DNA of 64,000 nucleotides from Streptococcus sp. bf_0095. GTDB lineage: Bacteria; Bacillota; Bacilli; Lactobacillales; Streptococcaceae. The DNA is taken from assembly GCF_004166885.1 (NCBI RefSeq), contig NZ_RCYU01000003.1, forward strand, positions 186,001 to 250,000, read 5' to 3'. Under the pieces are notes generated by a model. It was not told where the DNA came from, searched no databases, and saw only the letters and a list, made by a program, of their open reading frames with translations. A program made the position numbers and the translations under genes. This document shows, one piece after another, positions 1 through 11,586 of the stretch (positions are counted from its first letter, which is position 1; each line of letters starts with the position of its first letter).

Positions 1-1038
1 GGTGCTAATCAACTTTTAGGTGCTGAATTTGGAGAGATATCCTGCTATCATGCGAGCGAAAATTATAGTGAGTGGGAAAATTTAGCTCAATTGGTTGGTT
101 CAAACCAGGCAAAAGGAATTTGCGAATTTTTATTAGAAAATTGTTCTATCTCTTGTATCGTCATGCCAGAGGAACGTTTGTCAGAAGCTTTTCAATTATT
201 TGACTCTCAGAATAATCGTGGCAAATCTTTAGAACCTCATGATTTACTCAAAGCCTACCATCTGCGTCAACAAGATTCAGAAGATGGAAAAATTATTGAG
301 AAATGGGAGCAGTTTGTGGAAGATAACGATTTAAGTCTGAAAGATCTATTTGATAAGCATCTTTTTCGTATGAGACGTTGGTCGAGGGGAGAAACAGGAT
401 TAACCAATAAGCGTTATGGTTCATATCTGCGTTTTACAGAATCTTTTATTGATGATTTTAAAGGTGTTGATTTAAGTCAGAATTTTCCATACCTAGAATT
501 ATACCGTCATATTGAAAATTTCCCTATGTCAATAACCATGCCAATCATTGATGGAAGTGAATTTTTTAAGTATATTGAATCTGTCCATCAAACGATTAAA
601 GATCATATAGATATTTTGAATAAACAGTTAGGAATTTCTAATGATTCTAAAAGGGCAGAAAATAGTTCAGATTATCCAGAAGGTATGTTGAAAATTTACA
701 ATAGTTCAAAAGGACGCTATATCAAGTGTCATAATTTGTTTCTAAATATTTGCTTGCTTTTTGCAGAGAGATTTGGAAAAGAAGAGCTATCAAAAGAAAT
801 AGTAGAGACCTTGTTTATTTGGGCTTACTACCCGCGTGTAAAGTCTCGTGCTATATATGATGCTACTTTAGGAAACTACGCTGCAGGCGGGAAGTTCAGA
901 CAAAGAGAAGTTCAAAAACTTTTCCAAATTTTAGCCCATGCTGTAACTCCAAATGATTTCATGCTTAAGATAGATAGAGAATTATTTGAAAATTATACTG
1001 TGGAGCAGATTATAGAGGAGGAAAGAGGAAAATGGTAG
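1..1038 (+). CDS. DUF262 family protein, 5' end outside the window (GmrSD-like)
   Basis: The frame is open from base 1, so the gene starts upstream; a TTG at 91 is only an internal codon. The visible part of about 345 residues carries the signature FDSQNNRGKSLEPHDLLKAY, the 'N-x-R-G-x-x-L-x-x-x-D-L-L-K' block of DUF262 proteins (N-terminal NTPase/ParB-like domain of GmrSD type IV restriction enzymes, SspE, BrxU). The expected N-terminal 'YQR-x-F-x-W' and 'DGQQR' blocks would lie upstream of the window. The C-terminal half looks helical, and I see no DUF1524 HNH block. The stop overlaps the start of the next DUF262 gene by 7 nt, so the two are translationally coupled. Inferred role: nucleic-acid-targeting defence. 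The family call is fairly sure; the function is inferred. Confidence 0.75.
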   Translation, partial: GANQLLGAEFGEISCYHASENYSEWENLAQLVGSNQAKGICEFLLENCSISCIVMPEERLSEAFQLFDSQNNRGKSLEPHDLLKAYHLRQQDSEDGKIIEKWEQFVEDNDLSLKDLFDKHLFRMRRWSRGETGLTNKRYGSYLRFTESFIDDFKGVDLSQNFPYLELYRHIENFPMSITMPIIDGSEFFKYIESVHQTIKDHIDILNKQLGISNDSKRAENSSDYPEGMLKIYNSSKGRYIKCHNLFLNICLLFAERFGKEELSKEIVETLFIWAYYPRVKSRAIYDATLGNYAAGGKFRQREVQKLFQILAHAVTPNDFMLKIDRELFENYTVEQIIEEERGKW

Positions 1039-2909
1039 AGACACATATCAGCTTGTCCGTTGATCGTTTATTAAACGAAGATAGCTATGCTATTCCTCTT
1101 TATCAGAGAAATTTTTCCTGGACTTATGATGAGATCGAGCAGTTATTGAACGATGTAGCAGATGCTTATCAAGAAAAGAGAGACAATTACTATATTGGAA
1201 CATTAGTTGTCAATGAAGAGAATGGTCTTTTTAAAATTATAGATGGTCAACAACGAACAACAGCCCTTAATTTAATTGCTTTGGTTTTGAAAAATGAGTT
1301 TAATTTTGACAAATTAGAGGCGGTTAACTTAACTTTCCCGGCTCGGAGAAGATCAAATGAGAATATTCAAAATCTATTTATCAATGAAAAAATTTCTGAG
1401 GACGATGAAAATGAATTAACTAGAGGTTACAGACATGCTAAAGATGCCCTGAAAAAAGTGCTAGGAGAGCGCCAACTTGAACCTCAGTCCTTCGTTGATT
1501 ATCTTTTTGAGAATGTCATCATTTTTCGGAGTATACTTCCTGAAGATTTAGATTTGAATCTTTATTTCGAACGTTTTAACTCTCGGGGAGAACAACTAGA
1601 AGCTCATGAAATTCTTAAGGCACAAATGATGGCTAAGTTTGGAGAAAATCAAGAAACAGCAGAAAAATTTGCTAGAATCTGGGATGCTTGCGCTGAATTT
1701 GATAAGCCAGTAGCAAGTCAATTTAAGATGAGACGGAAGAGGGCAGACAGTTTTCAGGAGCGTGAACGCATTTTTGGATGGCACTTTTCAAATTACTCAT
1801 TTCATAATATTTATGATGACATTGATTTTTATCAAAATGAAAGAAGAAAGTTATCAGATGTATTAGGAAAAAAGATAAATGAAAAAAATATAGAAGTAGA
1901 AAAAGATTTTGGTGATTATACCCAAGTTATAGATTTTCCTACCTTCTTACTCCATGTATTGGCTATTTGGGAAGGTAGAGATCCCAGTGAGGTTCAGCTA
2001 GACGATAAGAAACTCTTAACTCTATTTGATATAAAAAATAAAAATAAGACTTGGATTATTGAATTCAGTGAATTTCTTCTTAAAATAAAACATATTTTTG
2101 ATAATTACATCGTTAGAAATTCAAATATGGATTCTTCAAGCAGAAATAAGGATGAATGGTTTTTGCAGAAGGGAACTTATTATGAATATCAACCTAACGG
2201 AAAAGCGAAAGAGCATTACATAGTTGAAGAACGCTTTACTAAGAATACATTTTCAGATTCGGAAATTAACCAAAACATTATTCTTCTTCAATCTATGTTT
2301 GCTGTGACTTTCACTGCCAATCGTGATAGTCGTTGGTTATATGAAATTTTGCAATTCCTCTTCGAGAATATTGAGGAACTAAATGATCAAGAATTTGCTA
2401 TTCGATTTAAGGATTTTCTTGAAAAAATGGCTGTGAGATATGCTGAGGGAAGATTGTTCACCGAGGAAGATATTATTAAGAAATATGGTGACATTCCTGT
2501 TTATGCATTTAATTTTATTGATTACATCTTATGGAAAAATCGTGAAGAGTTAGGAAGGGAGTATAAAGGTGTTAAATTTGATCATTTCAAATTTGCTTAT
2601 CGTCGTTCCATAGAGCATTGGTTTCCACAACATCCAAATAGTGATGAAAGAGTTGAGAAAATGGATGATCAATTCTTACACTCATTTGGTAACCTTTGTA
2701 TTATTACTGATAGTCAAAATTCGAAATTTGGAAATTTAGTTCCGAGTGCAAAATATAAACAGTGGGAAGGAATTTTTGATCGTCAGAGTCTAAAATTACA
2801 AATAATGGCTAGCATAACAGAAAAAACTAAATGGGAATCGGATCAGATAAAAGGATTAGAAAAAGAAATTTTACCTATGGTCAAAAAATTTATAGAAAGT
2901 AAGTCATAA
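1032..2909 (+). CDS. DUF262 / DUF1524 (HNH) protein, GmrSD-like
   Basis: 625 residues. The N-terminal DUF262 domain shows IPLYQRNFSW (residues 21-30) and IIDGQQRTTALN (69-80), then NSRGEQLEAHEILKAQ near residue 180. The C-terminal DUF1524 HNH-type nuclease block is SIEHWFPQHPN (catalytic-type His about 529), then FGNLCIITDSQNSKFGN and a conserved Lys in SAKYKQW. In GmrSD-type enzymes the DUF262 half hydrolyses NTP and senses modified DNA, while DUF1524 cuts; whether this protein does so is inference. The ATG at 1032 lies inside the end of the preceding DUF262 gene and has a strong AGGAGGAAAGAGG ribosome site just upstream. AT-rich codon use and the adjoining toxin-antitoxin pair suggest an accessory island. 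Confidence 0.85.
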   Translation: MVETHISLSVDRLLNEDSYAIPLYQRNFSWTYDEIEQLLNDVADAYQEKRDNYYIGTLVVNEENGLFKIIDGQQRTTALNLIALVLKNEFNFDKLEAVNLTFPARRRSNENIQNLFINEKISEDDENELTRGYRHAKDALKKVLGERQLEPQSFVDYLFENVIIFRSILPEDLDLNLYFERFNSRGEQLEAHEILKAQMMAKFGENQETAEKFARIWDACAEFDKPVASQFKMRRKRADSFQERERIFGWHFSNYSFHNIYDDIDFYQNERRKLSDVLGKKINEKNIEVEKDFGDYTQVIDFPTFLLHVLAIWEGRDPSEVQLDDKKLLTLFDIKNKNKTWIIEFSEFLLKIKHIFDNYIVRNSNMDSSSRNKDEWFLQKGTYYEYQPNGKAKEHYIVEERFTKNTFSDSEINQNIILLQSMFAVTFTANRDSRWLYEILQFLFENIEELNDQEFAIRFKDFLEKMAVRYAEGRLFTEEDIIKKYGDIPVYAFNFIDYILWKNREELGREYKGVKFDHFKFAYRRSIEHWFPQHPNSDERVEKMDDQFLHSFGNLCIITDSQNSKFGNLVPSAKYKQWEGIFDRQSLKLQIMASITEKTKWESDQIKGLEKEILPMVKKFIESKS

Positions 2910-2957
2910 GAATTGCCTTAATCATCAATGTTAAAACGCCATTGTATATCTAATAGA

Positions 2958-2986
2958 TTTACAGTAGCCTTCTTTTTTGTTACAAT
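2958..2986 (+). promoter_or_regulatory. Promoter of the relB-yafQ pair
   Basis: TTTACA (2958-2963), 17-bp spacer, TACAAT (2981-2986), followed by an AAGGTGAG ribosome site before the ATG at 3011. No clear autoregulatory palindrome was identified by eye. Confidence 0.65.
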
Positions 2987-3010
2987 AATCAATAGAAAGA
3001 AGGTGAGAAT

Positions 3011-3274
3011 ATGTCTAAGACGAGTATGAGTATTCGTTTGGATAGTGAGGTTAAGGAACAGGCTCAACAGGTTTTTAACCATTTAGGGATGGATATGACT
3101 ACAGCCATCAACATTTTCCTCCGTCAGGCTATTCAATATCAGGGTCTACCGTTTGATGTAAAGATAGATGAAAATAGGAAATTGCTTCAAGTGGTAACGG
3201 ATGTAGAGCAAAATCGGAATATGAGCCAGTCTTTTGAATCTGTCTCAGACTTGATGGAGGACTTGCGTGCTTAA
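3011..3274 (+). CDS. relB: RelB/DinJ family antitoxin
   Basis: 87 residues. The N-terminal MSIRLDSEVKEQAQQVF followed by MDMTTAINIFLRQAI is the ribbon-helix-helix dimerisation/DNA-binding segment typical of RelB/DinJ antitoxins; the C-terminal part, rich in acidic residues, would wrap the toxin. The ATG at 3011 follows AAGGTGAG. The coding end overlaps the GTG start of the YafQ-like toxin by 8 nt, the usual antitoxin-first, coupled arrangement. In this family the antitoxin, alone and with toxin, represses its own promoter. Role: neutralises the partner mRNA interferase. Confidence 0.88.
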   Translation: MSKTSMSIRLDSEVKEQAQQVFNHLGMDMTTAINIFLRQAIQYQGLPFDVKIDENRKLLQVVTDVEQNRNMSQSFESVSDLMEDLRA

Positions 3275-3545
3275 GATTCGCTATCATAAACAGTTTAAAA
3301 AAGATTTTAAGTTGGCAATGAAGCGTGGATTGAAGGCAGATTTGTTAGAAGAAGTCTTGCATTTTCTGATTCAAGAAAAAGAACTTCCTATCAGATATCG
3401 TGACCATCAACTGACCAACTCCAAGCATTTTCAAGATGTTCGGGAGTGTCATATTCAGCCGGATTGGCTTTTGGTTTACAAAGTAGATAAGGACGAATTG
3501 ATTTTAAACTTGCTAAGGACAGGAAGTCATAGCGATTTGTTCTGA
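3267..3545 (+). CDS. yafQ: YafQ family mRNA interferase toxin
   Basis: 92 residues with a GTG start at 3267 inside the antitoxin gene. The RelE/YafQ fold is indicated by YHKQFKKDFKLAMKRG at the N-terminus, DHQL (His47), RECHIQPDWLLVYK (His62, Asp66) and the C-terminal TGSHSDLF (His88). These match the catalytic His/Asp/His set known for E. coli YafQ (His50, His63, Asp67, His87). YafQ toxins cut ribosome-bound mRNA. All recognised active-site positions are present, so the toxin looks intact and needs the RelB-type partner upstream. Confidence 0.88.
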   Translation: MLKIRYHKQFKKDFKLAMKRGLKADLLEEVLHFLIQEKELPIRYRDHQLTNSKHFQDVRECHIQPDWLLVYKVDKDELILNLLRTGSHSDLF

Positions 3546-3582
3546 TGGATTCAACGATCCTCGCTCAGTTTGAGGTTGGTTA

Positions 3583-4278
3583 ATGATAGAAAAGAAAAAA
3601 AGAGCAACACCCTGGAAGTCAGGGAAAGTCATTTCCATTCGCCTACGAAATGGTGTTTATGTCTTAGCACAAATGGTGCGGGAGCCCTATCTGGTATTTT
3701 TTAACCATTTTAAGGAGGAAAATAGCTGGAAGGGAGTGACCTTGAAAGAGGAGAATATTCTCTTTTGTAAAGCAGTCACTCGTCAGTTTCTACGCTCTAG
3801 TCCTGTAACGATTGTCAAAGATTTTGACCCTCTCTTAGATTATAGGCTGCCTAAAGAATGGATTTATAGCCATATGGGAGGGCATCCGATTACGGTTTCG
3901 GTGAAGGGACAGGAGCGCCAAGTAGCTGGTTTTGGTCATCGGCTTTCCTTGGTTCAGGCGGACAAGGAAAGTGGCCAACCAGAGGATAATCCTCTGATGG
4001 GACTCTTCCAAGCCTATATCCTACCAGATATCCAAGAGCAAGATTGGGAGCGGGTCGGTCAGGCTGAGCTCATGTCTCTAGAAGTCTTTCCGACGCTCAA
4101 TGAACGTCTTTATCTCTGCTTTCTCTATGGGAAAAATGTGAATCCAGAGCTAGATATCTCTTTGGGAAAGCCCTTGCTTGATGACTATGAAACTTATGTA
4201 GATATCCTCACTAACAGCCCAGAGGCACGACGTCTCTATCTAGGTGAGGAGGATGCTAAGAAAGGAATAGAACGATGA
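3583..4278 (+). CDS. Imm26-like immunity family protein
   Basis: 231 residues, no signal peptide or membrane segment. The N-terminal part (WKSGKVISIRLRNGVYVLAQMV, then a VFFNHF strand and a LFCKAVTRQFL block) resembles the Imm26 fold, a family associated with polymorphic toxin immunity but also found as orphans. The C-terminal 100 residues have no motif I know. No toxin gene is adjacent; the neighbours are a YafQ toxin and pepS. The stop codon overlaps the ATG of a 49-codon ORF (ATGA), implying one transcript. The family call is tentative and from memory. Confidence 0.45.
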   Translation: MIEKKKRATPWKSGKVISIRLRNGVYVLAQMVREPYLVFFNHFKEENSWKGVTLKEENILFCKAVTRQFLRSSPVTIVKDFDPLLDYRLPKEWIYSHMGGHPITVSVKGQERQVAGFGHRLSLVQADKESGQPEDNPLMGLFQAYILPDIQEQDWERVGQAELMSLEVFPTLNERLYLCFLYGKNVNPELDISLGKPLLDDYETYVDILTNSPEARRLYLGEEDAKKGIER

Positions 4279-4424
4279 GAGTAAAAATTTTTGCAGAAGA
4301 CAAACCTGCTCAAAAAACATTTAGCTATCAATTAGAGCTAGATACCGATACAATTTTAAAAGTTACTGGCCTGGTCTGCTCCACTGTCGTGGTAGCAAAC
4401 CTCTTGTCACTCTTAAAAGATTAA
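4275..4424 (+). CDS. Small hypothetical protein, 49 aa
   Basis: ATG at 4275 overlaps the TGA of the Imm26-like gene (ATGA) and the frame runs to TAA at 4422-4424. The protein starts MRVKIFAEDKPAQKTFSYQL and ends with a hydrophobic, possibly membrane-associated stretch (VTGLVCSTVVVANLLSLL). Translational coupling and the start of pepS only 18 nt further on support it as a real gene. I recognise no family. Its job is unknown; co-expression with the Imm26-like protein is the only lead. Confidence 0.55.
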   Translation: MRVKIFAEDKPAQKTFSYQLELDTDTILKVTGLVCSTVVVANLLSLLKD

Positions 4425-4442
4425 TATAGAAAAGGATTGAAC

Positions 4443-5684
4443 ATGGTTTTACCAAATTTTAAAGAAAACTTAGAAAAATACGCAAAATTGTTGGTTGCAA
4501 ATGGCATCAACGTGCAACCTGGCCATACCTTGGCTTTGAACATTGATGTGGAGCAAAGAGAATTGGCCCACTTGATCGTGAAGGAAGCCTATGCCTTGGG
4601 GGCACATGAAGTGATCATACAATGGGCAGATGATTTTACTACCCGTGAAAAATTCCTCCATGCACCGATGGATCGCTTGGACAATGTGCCTGACTACAAG
4701 ATTGCAGAGATGAACTACCTCTTGGAACACAAGGCCAGTCGCTTGGGTGTGCGTTCATCTGATCCAGGTGCCTTAAATGGTGTCGAGCCAGAGAAGCTTT
4801 CGGCTTCTGCTAAAGCTTTGGGCATGGCCATGAAACCAATGCGCATCGCCACTCAATCTAACAAGGTCAGCTGGACCGTTGCTGCGGCAGCAGGTTTAGA
4901 GTGGGCTAAGAAAGTCTTTCCAAATGCGGCGAGCGATGAAGAAGCAGTGGATCTCCTTTGGGATCAAATCTTCAAGACCTGCCGGGTGTACGAGGAAGAT
5001 CCAGTCAAGGCTTGGGAAGAGCATGCAACTATTCTCAAGAGCAAGGCAGAGAAGCTCAACAAAGAGCAATTTTCAGCCCTTCACTACACAGCGCCTGGGA
5101 CAGATTTGACTCTGGGTTTGCCGAAGAACCACGTCTGGGAATCCGCTGGAGCTATCAATGCCCAAGACGAAGGCTTCTTGCCAAACATGCCAACAGAAGA
5201 GGTCTTCACAGCTCCTGACTTCCGTCGTGCAGAAGGTTATGTCACATCTACAAAACCGCTTAGCTACAATGGGAACATCATCGAAGGCATCAAAGTGACC
5301 TTTGAAAATGGAGAAATAGTGGATATCACAGCTGAAAAAGGCAATCAAGTCATGAAAGATTTGGTCTTCAAAAACAAGGGAGCGCGTGCCTTGGGTGAAT
5401 GTGCCCTCGTACCAGATCCAAGTCCAATTTCTCAATCAGGCATCACCTTCTTTAACACTCTCTTTGATGAAAATGCCTCTAACCACTTGGCCATCGGAGC
5501 AGCCTATGCAACCAGCGTAGAAGGTGGTGCAGAGTTCACAGAAGAAGAACTCGAAGCAGCCGGCCTTAACCGCTCAGACGTTCACGTCGATTTCATGATC
5601 GGTTCAAGCCAAATGGATATCGACGGCATCCGAGAAGACGGCACCCGCGTCCCAGTCTTCCGAAACGGAGATTGGGCAATATAG
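4443..5684 (+). CDS. pepS: Aminopeptidase PepS, M29 family metallopeptidase
   Basis: 413 residues from ATG 4443, which sits 7 nt after an AAAGG site; an in-frame TTG at 4437 is too close to that site, and the ATG gives the family length. M29 (AmpS/PepS/PepT) enzymes are cytosolic, broad-specificity, cobalt/zinc-dependent aminopeptidases that finish peptide breakdown. Conserved pieces are TEEVFTAPD (first metal Glu), GALGECALVPDPSPIS (second Glu), FDENASNHLAIG (His) and HVDFMIGS (His and Asp). It follows the small ORF closely, and its downstream side is the intergenic repeat array. Confidence 0.93.
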   Translation: MVLPNFKENLEKYAKLLVANGINVQPGHTLALNIDVEQRELAHLIVKEAYALGAHEVIIQWADDFTTREKFLHAPMDRLDNVPDYKIAEMNYLLEHKASRLGVRSSDPGALNGVEPEKLSASAKALGMAMKPMRIATQSNKVSWTVAAAAGLEWAKKVFPNAASDEEAVDLLWDQIFKTCRVYEEDPVKAWEEHATILKSKAEKLNKEQFSALHYTAPGTDLTLGLPKNHVWESAGAINAQDEGFLPNMPTEEVFTAPDFRRAEGYVTSTKPLSYNGNIIEGIKVTFENGEIVDITAEKGNQVMKDLVFKNKGARALGECALVPDPSPISQSGITFFNTLFDENASNHLAIGAAYATSVEGGAEFTEEELEAAGLNRSDVHVDFMIGSSQMDIDGIREDGTRVPVFRNGDWAI

Positions 5685-5791
5685 GGAGCAAAACAGAAAT
5701 CAGTAACTCGAAGAGTTTGATTTCGTAGTCCTGCCCCCACACAGTTGATTAGACTGGACGAAGAACCGAAAGGTTCGAGTACCGTCAATCA

Positions 5792-5902
5792 ACCACTGTG
5801 CCAAGAGACAGAAATCGGTAGACGCAGTCTCGATTTCTACCTCGCTTTTCGATTTTGAGACTCGGGCAAAAAAGGTCCACAGGACCTTTTTAGTACCCCC
5901 GC
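5792..5902. repeat. Repeat core, copy 1
   Basis: 111 bp that differs from copy 2 (5973-6083) at about four positions by eye. It contains two nested structures: AGAAATCG-gt-AGAC-gca-GTCT-CGATTTCT, and AAAAAGGTCC-aca-GGACCTTTTT, a perfect 10-bp stem with a T-run that could act as a terminator. Confidence 0.85.
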
Positions 5903-5972
5903 CCAGTTGATGAGGAAGAGTCTTGCTCCGCAATCCCTATTCGCCACCTCAAAACAGTGTTTTGAGCCATCA

Positions 5973-6083
5973 ACCACTGTGCTAAGAGACAGAAATCGGT
6001 AGACGTAGTCTCGATTTCTACCTCTCTTTTCGATTTTGAGGCTCGGGCAAAAAAGGTCCACAGGACCTTTTTAGTACCCCCGC
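5973..6083. repeat. Repeat core, copy 2
   Basis: Second near-identical 111-bp core with the same two hairpins, including the terminator-like AAAAAGGTCC/GGACCTTTTT stem. The mismatches relative to copy 1 fall mostly in loops or spacers (C/T at the middle of the first stem-loop, G/T and A/G outside stems), which suggests the structure is conserved. Confidence 0.85.
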
Positions 6084-6194
6084 ACAGTTGATTAGGAAGT
6101 ACGAGTACCGTAGGTAGGAGTAGTTCCAATCAACCACTGCGCCGAGAGACGGAAATGAGCTACTTAGAGCCTTTGTTTTTCAAGAATAAAAATA

Positions 6195-6227
6195 AAGAGT
6201 TTGGTTTTAACAGCCAAGCTCTTTTTT
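6195..6227 (+). terminator. Rho-independent terminator after the repeat array
   Basis: AAGAGTTTGG (6195-6204) pairs with CCAAGCTCTT (6214-6223), followed by a T-run. It closes the pepS side before the strH promoter. Confidence 0.75.
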
Positions 6228-6309
6228 CTTGTGTCCGCTAGTTTTAATGAGACATAGGGATAAAATTTTATAGCTTCTTCTCTTAATTAAAGAACCTTTC
6301 AAAGAAGCC

Positions 6310-6355
6310 TTGACGAGGGCCTGCTTTCTAGATAGACTGGAAGTAAGCGTTTACA
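6310..6355 (+). promoter_or_regulatory. strH promoter with a CcpA cre site
   Basis: TTGACG (6310-6315), 17-bp spacer, TAGACT (6333-6338). AGTAAGCGTTTACA (6342-6355) matches the cre consensus TGWAANCGNTNWCA at 13 of 14 positions and lies over the likely start of transcription, where CcpA-HPr(Ser-P) would block initiation. Catabolite repression of strH is inferred. Confidence 0.7.
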
Positions 6356-6370
6356 CACAACAAATTTTAG

Positions 6371-9940
<3,570 letters not shown>

Positions 9941-9954
9941 TCAGCCCCCCGATT

Positions 9955-10010
9955 GAACTAAGTTTTTCTATTTTCCAGACATGGAAAAGGAAAGACTTGG
10001 TTCTTTTTTT
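9955..10010 (+). terminator. strH terminator
   Basis: A long inverted repeat: GAACTAAGTTTTTCTATTTTCC pairs imperfectly with the segment ending GGAAAGACTTGGTTC, followed by seven Ts. Confidence 0.85.
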
Positions 10011-10018
10011 GCCTCGGA

Positions 10019-10085
10019 AACTGTACCCGGACAGTTCTCTCTTTTCCGCCTTGTTCAGCTTGGATGAACTTGATAAAATAAAAAC
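10019..10085 (+). promoter_or_regulatory. truA operon promoter, probably leaderless
   Basis: TTGTTC (10051-10056), 17-bp spacer, extended -10 TGATAAAAT (10071-10079). The expected transcription start about 7 nt further falls on the truA ATG at 10086, and there is no Shine-Dalgarno sequence in the AT-rich bases before it. A small hairpin AACTGT-ACCCGG-ACAGTT (10019-10036) lies just upstream of the -35 box. Confidence 0.55.
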
Positions 10086-10832
10086 ATGACACGATACAAA
10101 GCAACTATTTCTTACGATGGAACTCTATTTGCGGGTTTCCAACGCCAACCGCATGCCCGTAGTGTGCAAGAAGAAATCGAGAAGACCTTGATGCGTCTCA
10201 ATCAAGGAAATCCTGTGACCATCCATGGAGCGGGCCGGACGGATGCAGGTGTCCATGCCCTTGGACAGGTCATCCACTTTGATCTCCCCCAGCCACGGGA
10301 CGAGGAGAAGCTCCGTTTTGCCCTCGATACCCAAACCCCAGAGGATATTGACTTTATCCGGGTGGAGCAAGTGCCCGAGGACTTTCATTCACGCTACCAG
10401 AAGCACAGCAAGACCTATGAATTTATCGTGGATTATGGTCGTCCCAAGAATCCCATGATGCGTCACTATGCTACCCACTATCCCTATCCCTTGGATGTGG
10501 AAAAGATGCGAGCAGCCATCCAAAAGTTGGAGGGAACCCATGATTTCACCGGTTTTACAGCTTCGGGTACCAGTGTGGAAGACAAGGTTCGCACGATTAC
10601 AGAGGCTCGCTTGGTCGAGGACGTGGCAAATCATCGTCTTCTCTTTACCTTTTCGGGCAATGGTTTCCTCTACAAGCAAATCCGCAATATGGTGGGAACT
10701 TTGTTGAAGATCGGAAATGATCGGATGCCGATAGAGCAGATCGATCTGATTTTAGAAAAGAAGGATCGCAATCTAGCAGGTCCTACAGCAGCGCCAAATG
10801 GCTTATATTTAAAGGAGATCCGTTATGAGTAA
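10086..10832 (+). CDS. truA: tRNA pseudouridine(38-40) synthase TruA
   Basis: 248 residues, the normal length. The catalytic loop [15 protein letters not shown] places the nucleophilic Asp at 53; [19 protein letters not shown] near residue 195 is the second family block. TruA converts U38-U40 in the anticodon arm of many tRNAs. The ATG at 10086 has no upstream ribosome site. The end overlaps the next gene by 8 nt (ATGAGTAA). It heads a four-gene overlapping operon whose other members look vitamin-related, so truA here probably shares transcription rather than function. Confidence 0.95.
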   Translation: MTRYKATISYDGTLFAGFQRQPHARSVQEEIEKTLMRLNQGNPVTIHGAGRTDAGVHALGQVIHFDLPQPRDEEKLRFALDTQTPEDIDFIRVEQVPEDFHSRYQKHSKTYEFIVDYGRPKNPMMRHYATHYPYPLDVEKMRAAIQKLEGTHDFTGFTASGTSVEDKVRTITEARLVEDVANHRLLFTFSGNGFLYKQIRNMVGTLLKIGNDRMPIEQIDLILEKKDRNLAGPTAAPNGLYLKEIRYE

Positions 10833-11586
10833 TGAATTGATTCTAGCTATTTCAGGAAATGATATTTTTAGTGGGGGAGGTCTTCACGCAGACCTTGCGA
10901 CCTATACAACCAACAAACAGCATGGCTTTGTAGCGGTGACTTGTTTGACCGCTATGACGGAGAACGGTTTTGAAGTGATTCCGGTGGATCCGACAACCTT
11001 TGCTCAACAGCTCAACTCTCTCAAGGATGTTCCTTTCTCTGCTATTAAGCTCGGCCTCTTGCCAAATGTTGAAGTGGCAGATTTAGCCTTGGACTATGTC
11101 AAAGCCCATGCGGAGATCCCCGTGGTACTAGACCCCGTCTTGGTCTGCAAGGAAACCCATGACGTGGAAGTATCAGCCCTTCGAGATGAATTGATCAAGT
11201 TCTTCCCTTATGTGACCATCATCACGCCAAACCTACCAGAAGCTGAGATCTTGACTCAAAGCAAGATTCAATCGCTCGACGATATGAAGGAGGCAGCTCG
11301 CAAGCTCAATGAATTGGGAGCAGCCACTGTCGTGGTCAAAGGGGGCAACCGCCTCAACAAGGAAAAAGCCATCGATGTCTTTTATGACGGCCAAGACTTT
11401 ACGGTCTTCGAAGAAGACATTTTAGAAAAGAATAATACAGGAGCTGGTTGTACCTTTGCCTCTAGTATTGCAAGCCAGTTAGTCCAAGGGAAGGCAACCT
11501 TAGAAGCTGTTAAGGCTTCAAAAGCGTTCGTCTACCAAGCCATTCAAAAATCAGATCAATATGGAGTAGTTCAATATGACCAATAA
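10825..11586 (+). CDS. Pyridoxine / hydroxymethylpyrimidine kinase (ThiD/PdxK family)
   Basis: 253 residues, ribokinase-like fold of the phosphomethylpyrimidine kinase family. Visible are [14 protein letters not shown] at the N-terminus (substrate/phosphate loop), [25 protein letters not shown], and the anion-hole/active-site block [13 protein letters not shown] with Cys209 where ribokinases have Asp; the Cys is typical of ThiD and Bacillus PdxK. It overlaps truA by 8 nt (ribosome site AAGGAGAT at 10812) and the next gene, an ECF S-component, by 11 nt. The coupling suggests uptake followed by phosphate trapping of a vitamin, most likely pyridoxine. HMP remains possible; the sequence does not decide. 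Confidence 0.85.
   Translation: MSNELILAISGNDIFSGGGLHADLATYTTNKQHGFVAVTCLTAMTENGFEVIPVDPTTFAQQLNSLKDVPFSAIKLGLLPNVEVADLALDYVKAHAEIPVVLDPVLVCKETHDVEVSALRDELIKFFPYVTIITPNLPEAEILTQSKIQSLDDMKEAARKLNELGAATVVVKGGNRLNKEKAIDVFYDGQDFTVFEEDILEKNNTGAGCTFASSIASQLVQGKATLEAVKASKAFVYQAIQKSDQYGVVQYDQ

Larger units (their letters stand above)
5686..6165. repeat. Structured intergenic repeat array between pepS and strH
   Basis: About 480 bp without a credible gene, made of imperfect tandem units. The block CAGTTGAT recurs at 5742, 5904 and 6085 (spacing 162 and 181), each followed about 40-70 bp later by ATCAACCACTG, which is its imperfect inverted partner. Between the arms sits a different local hairpin in each copy (GAACC-GAAA-GGTTC; CTCAAAAC-AGT-GTTTTGAG). 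The following 111-bp core is nearly identical in two copies. A degenerate start of a copy (ACAGAAATCAGTA) lies at about 5693, and a truncated copy ends near 6165. It does not resemble the BOX or RUP elements I remember. Confidence 0.8.

Noticed and set aside
5582..6129. Several overlapping minus-strand ORFs (68-79 codons) across the repeat array
   Set aside because: They follow the repeat units in all phases, share near-identical peptide segments only because the DNA repeats, and lack ribosome sites. They are shadows of the non-coding array.
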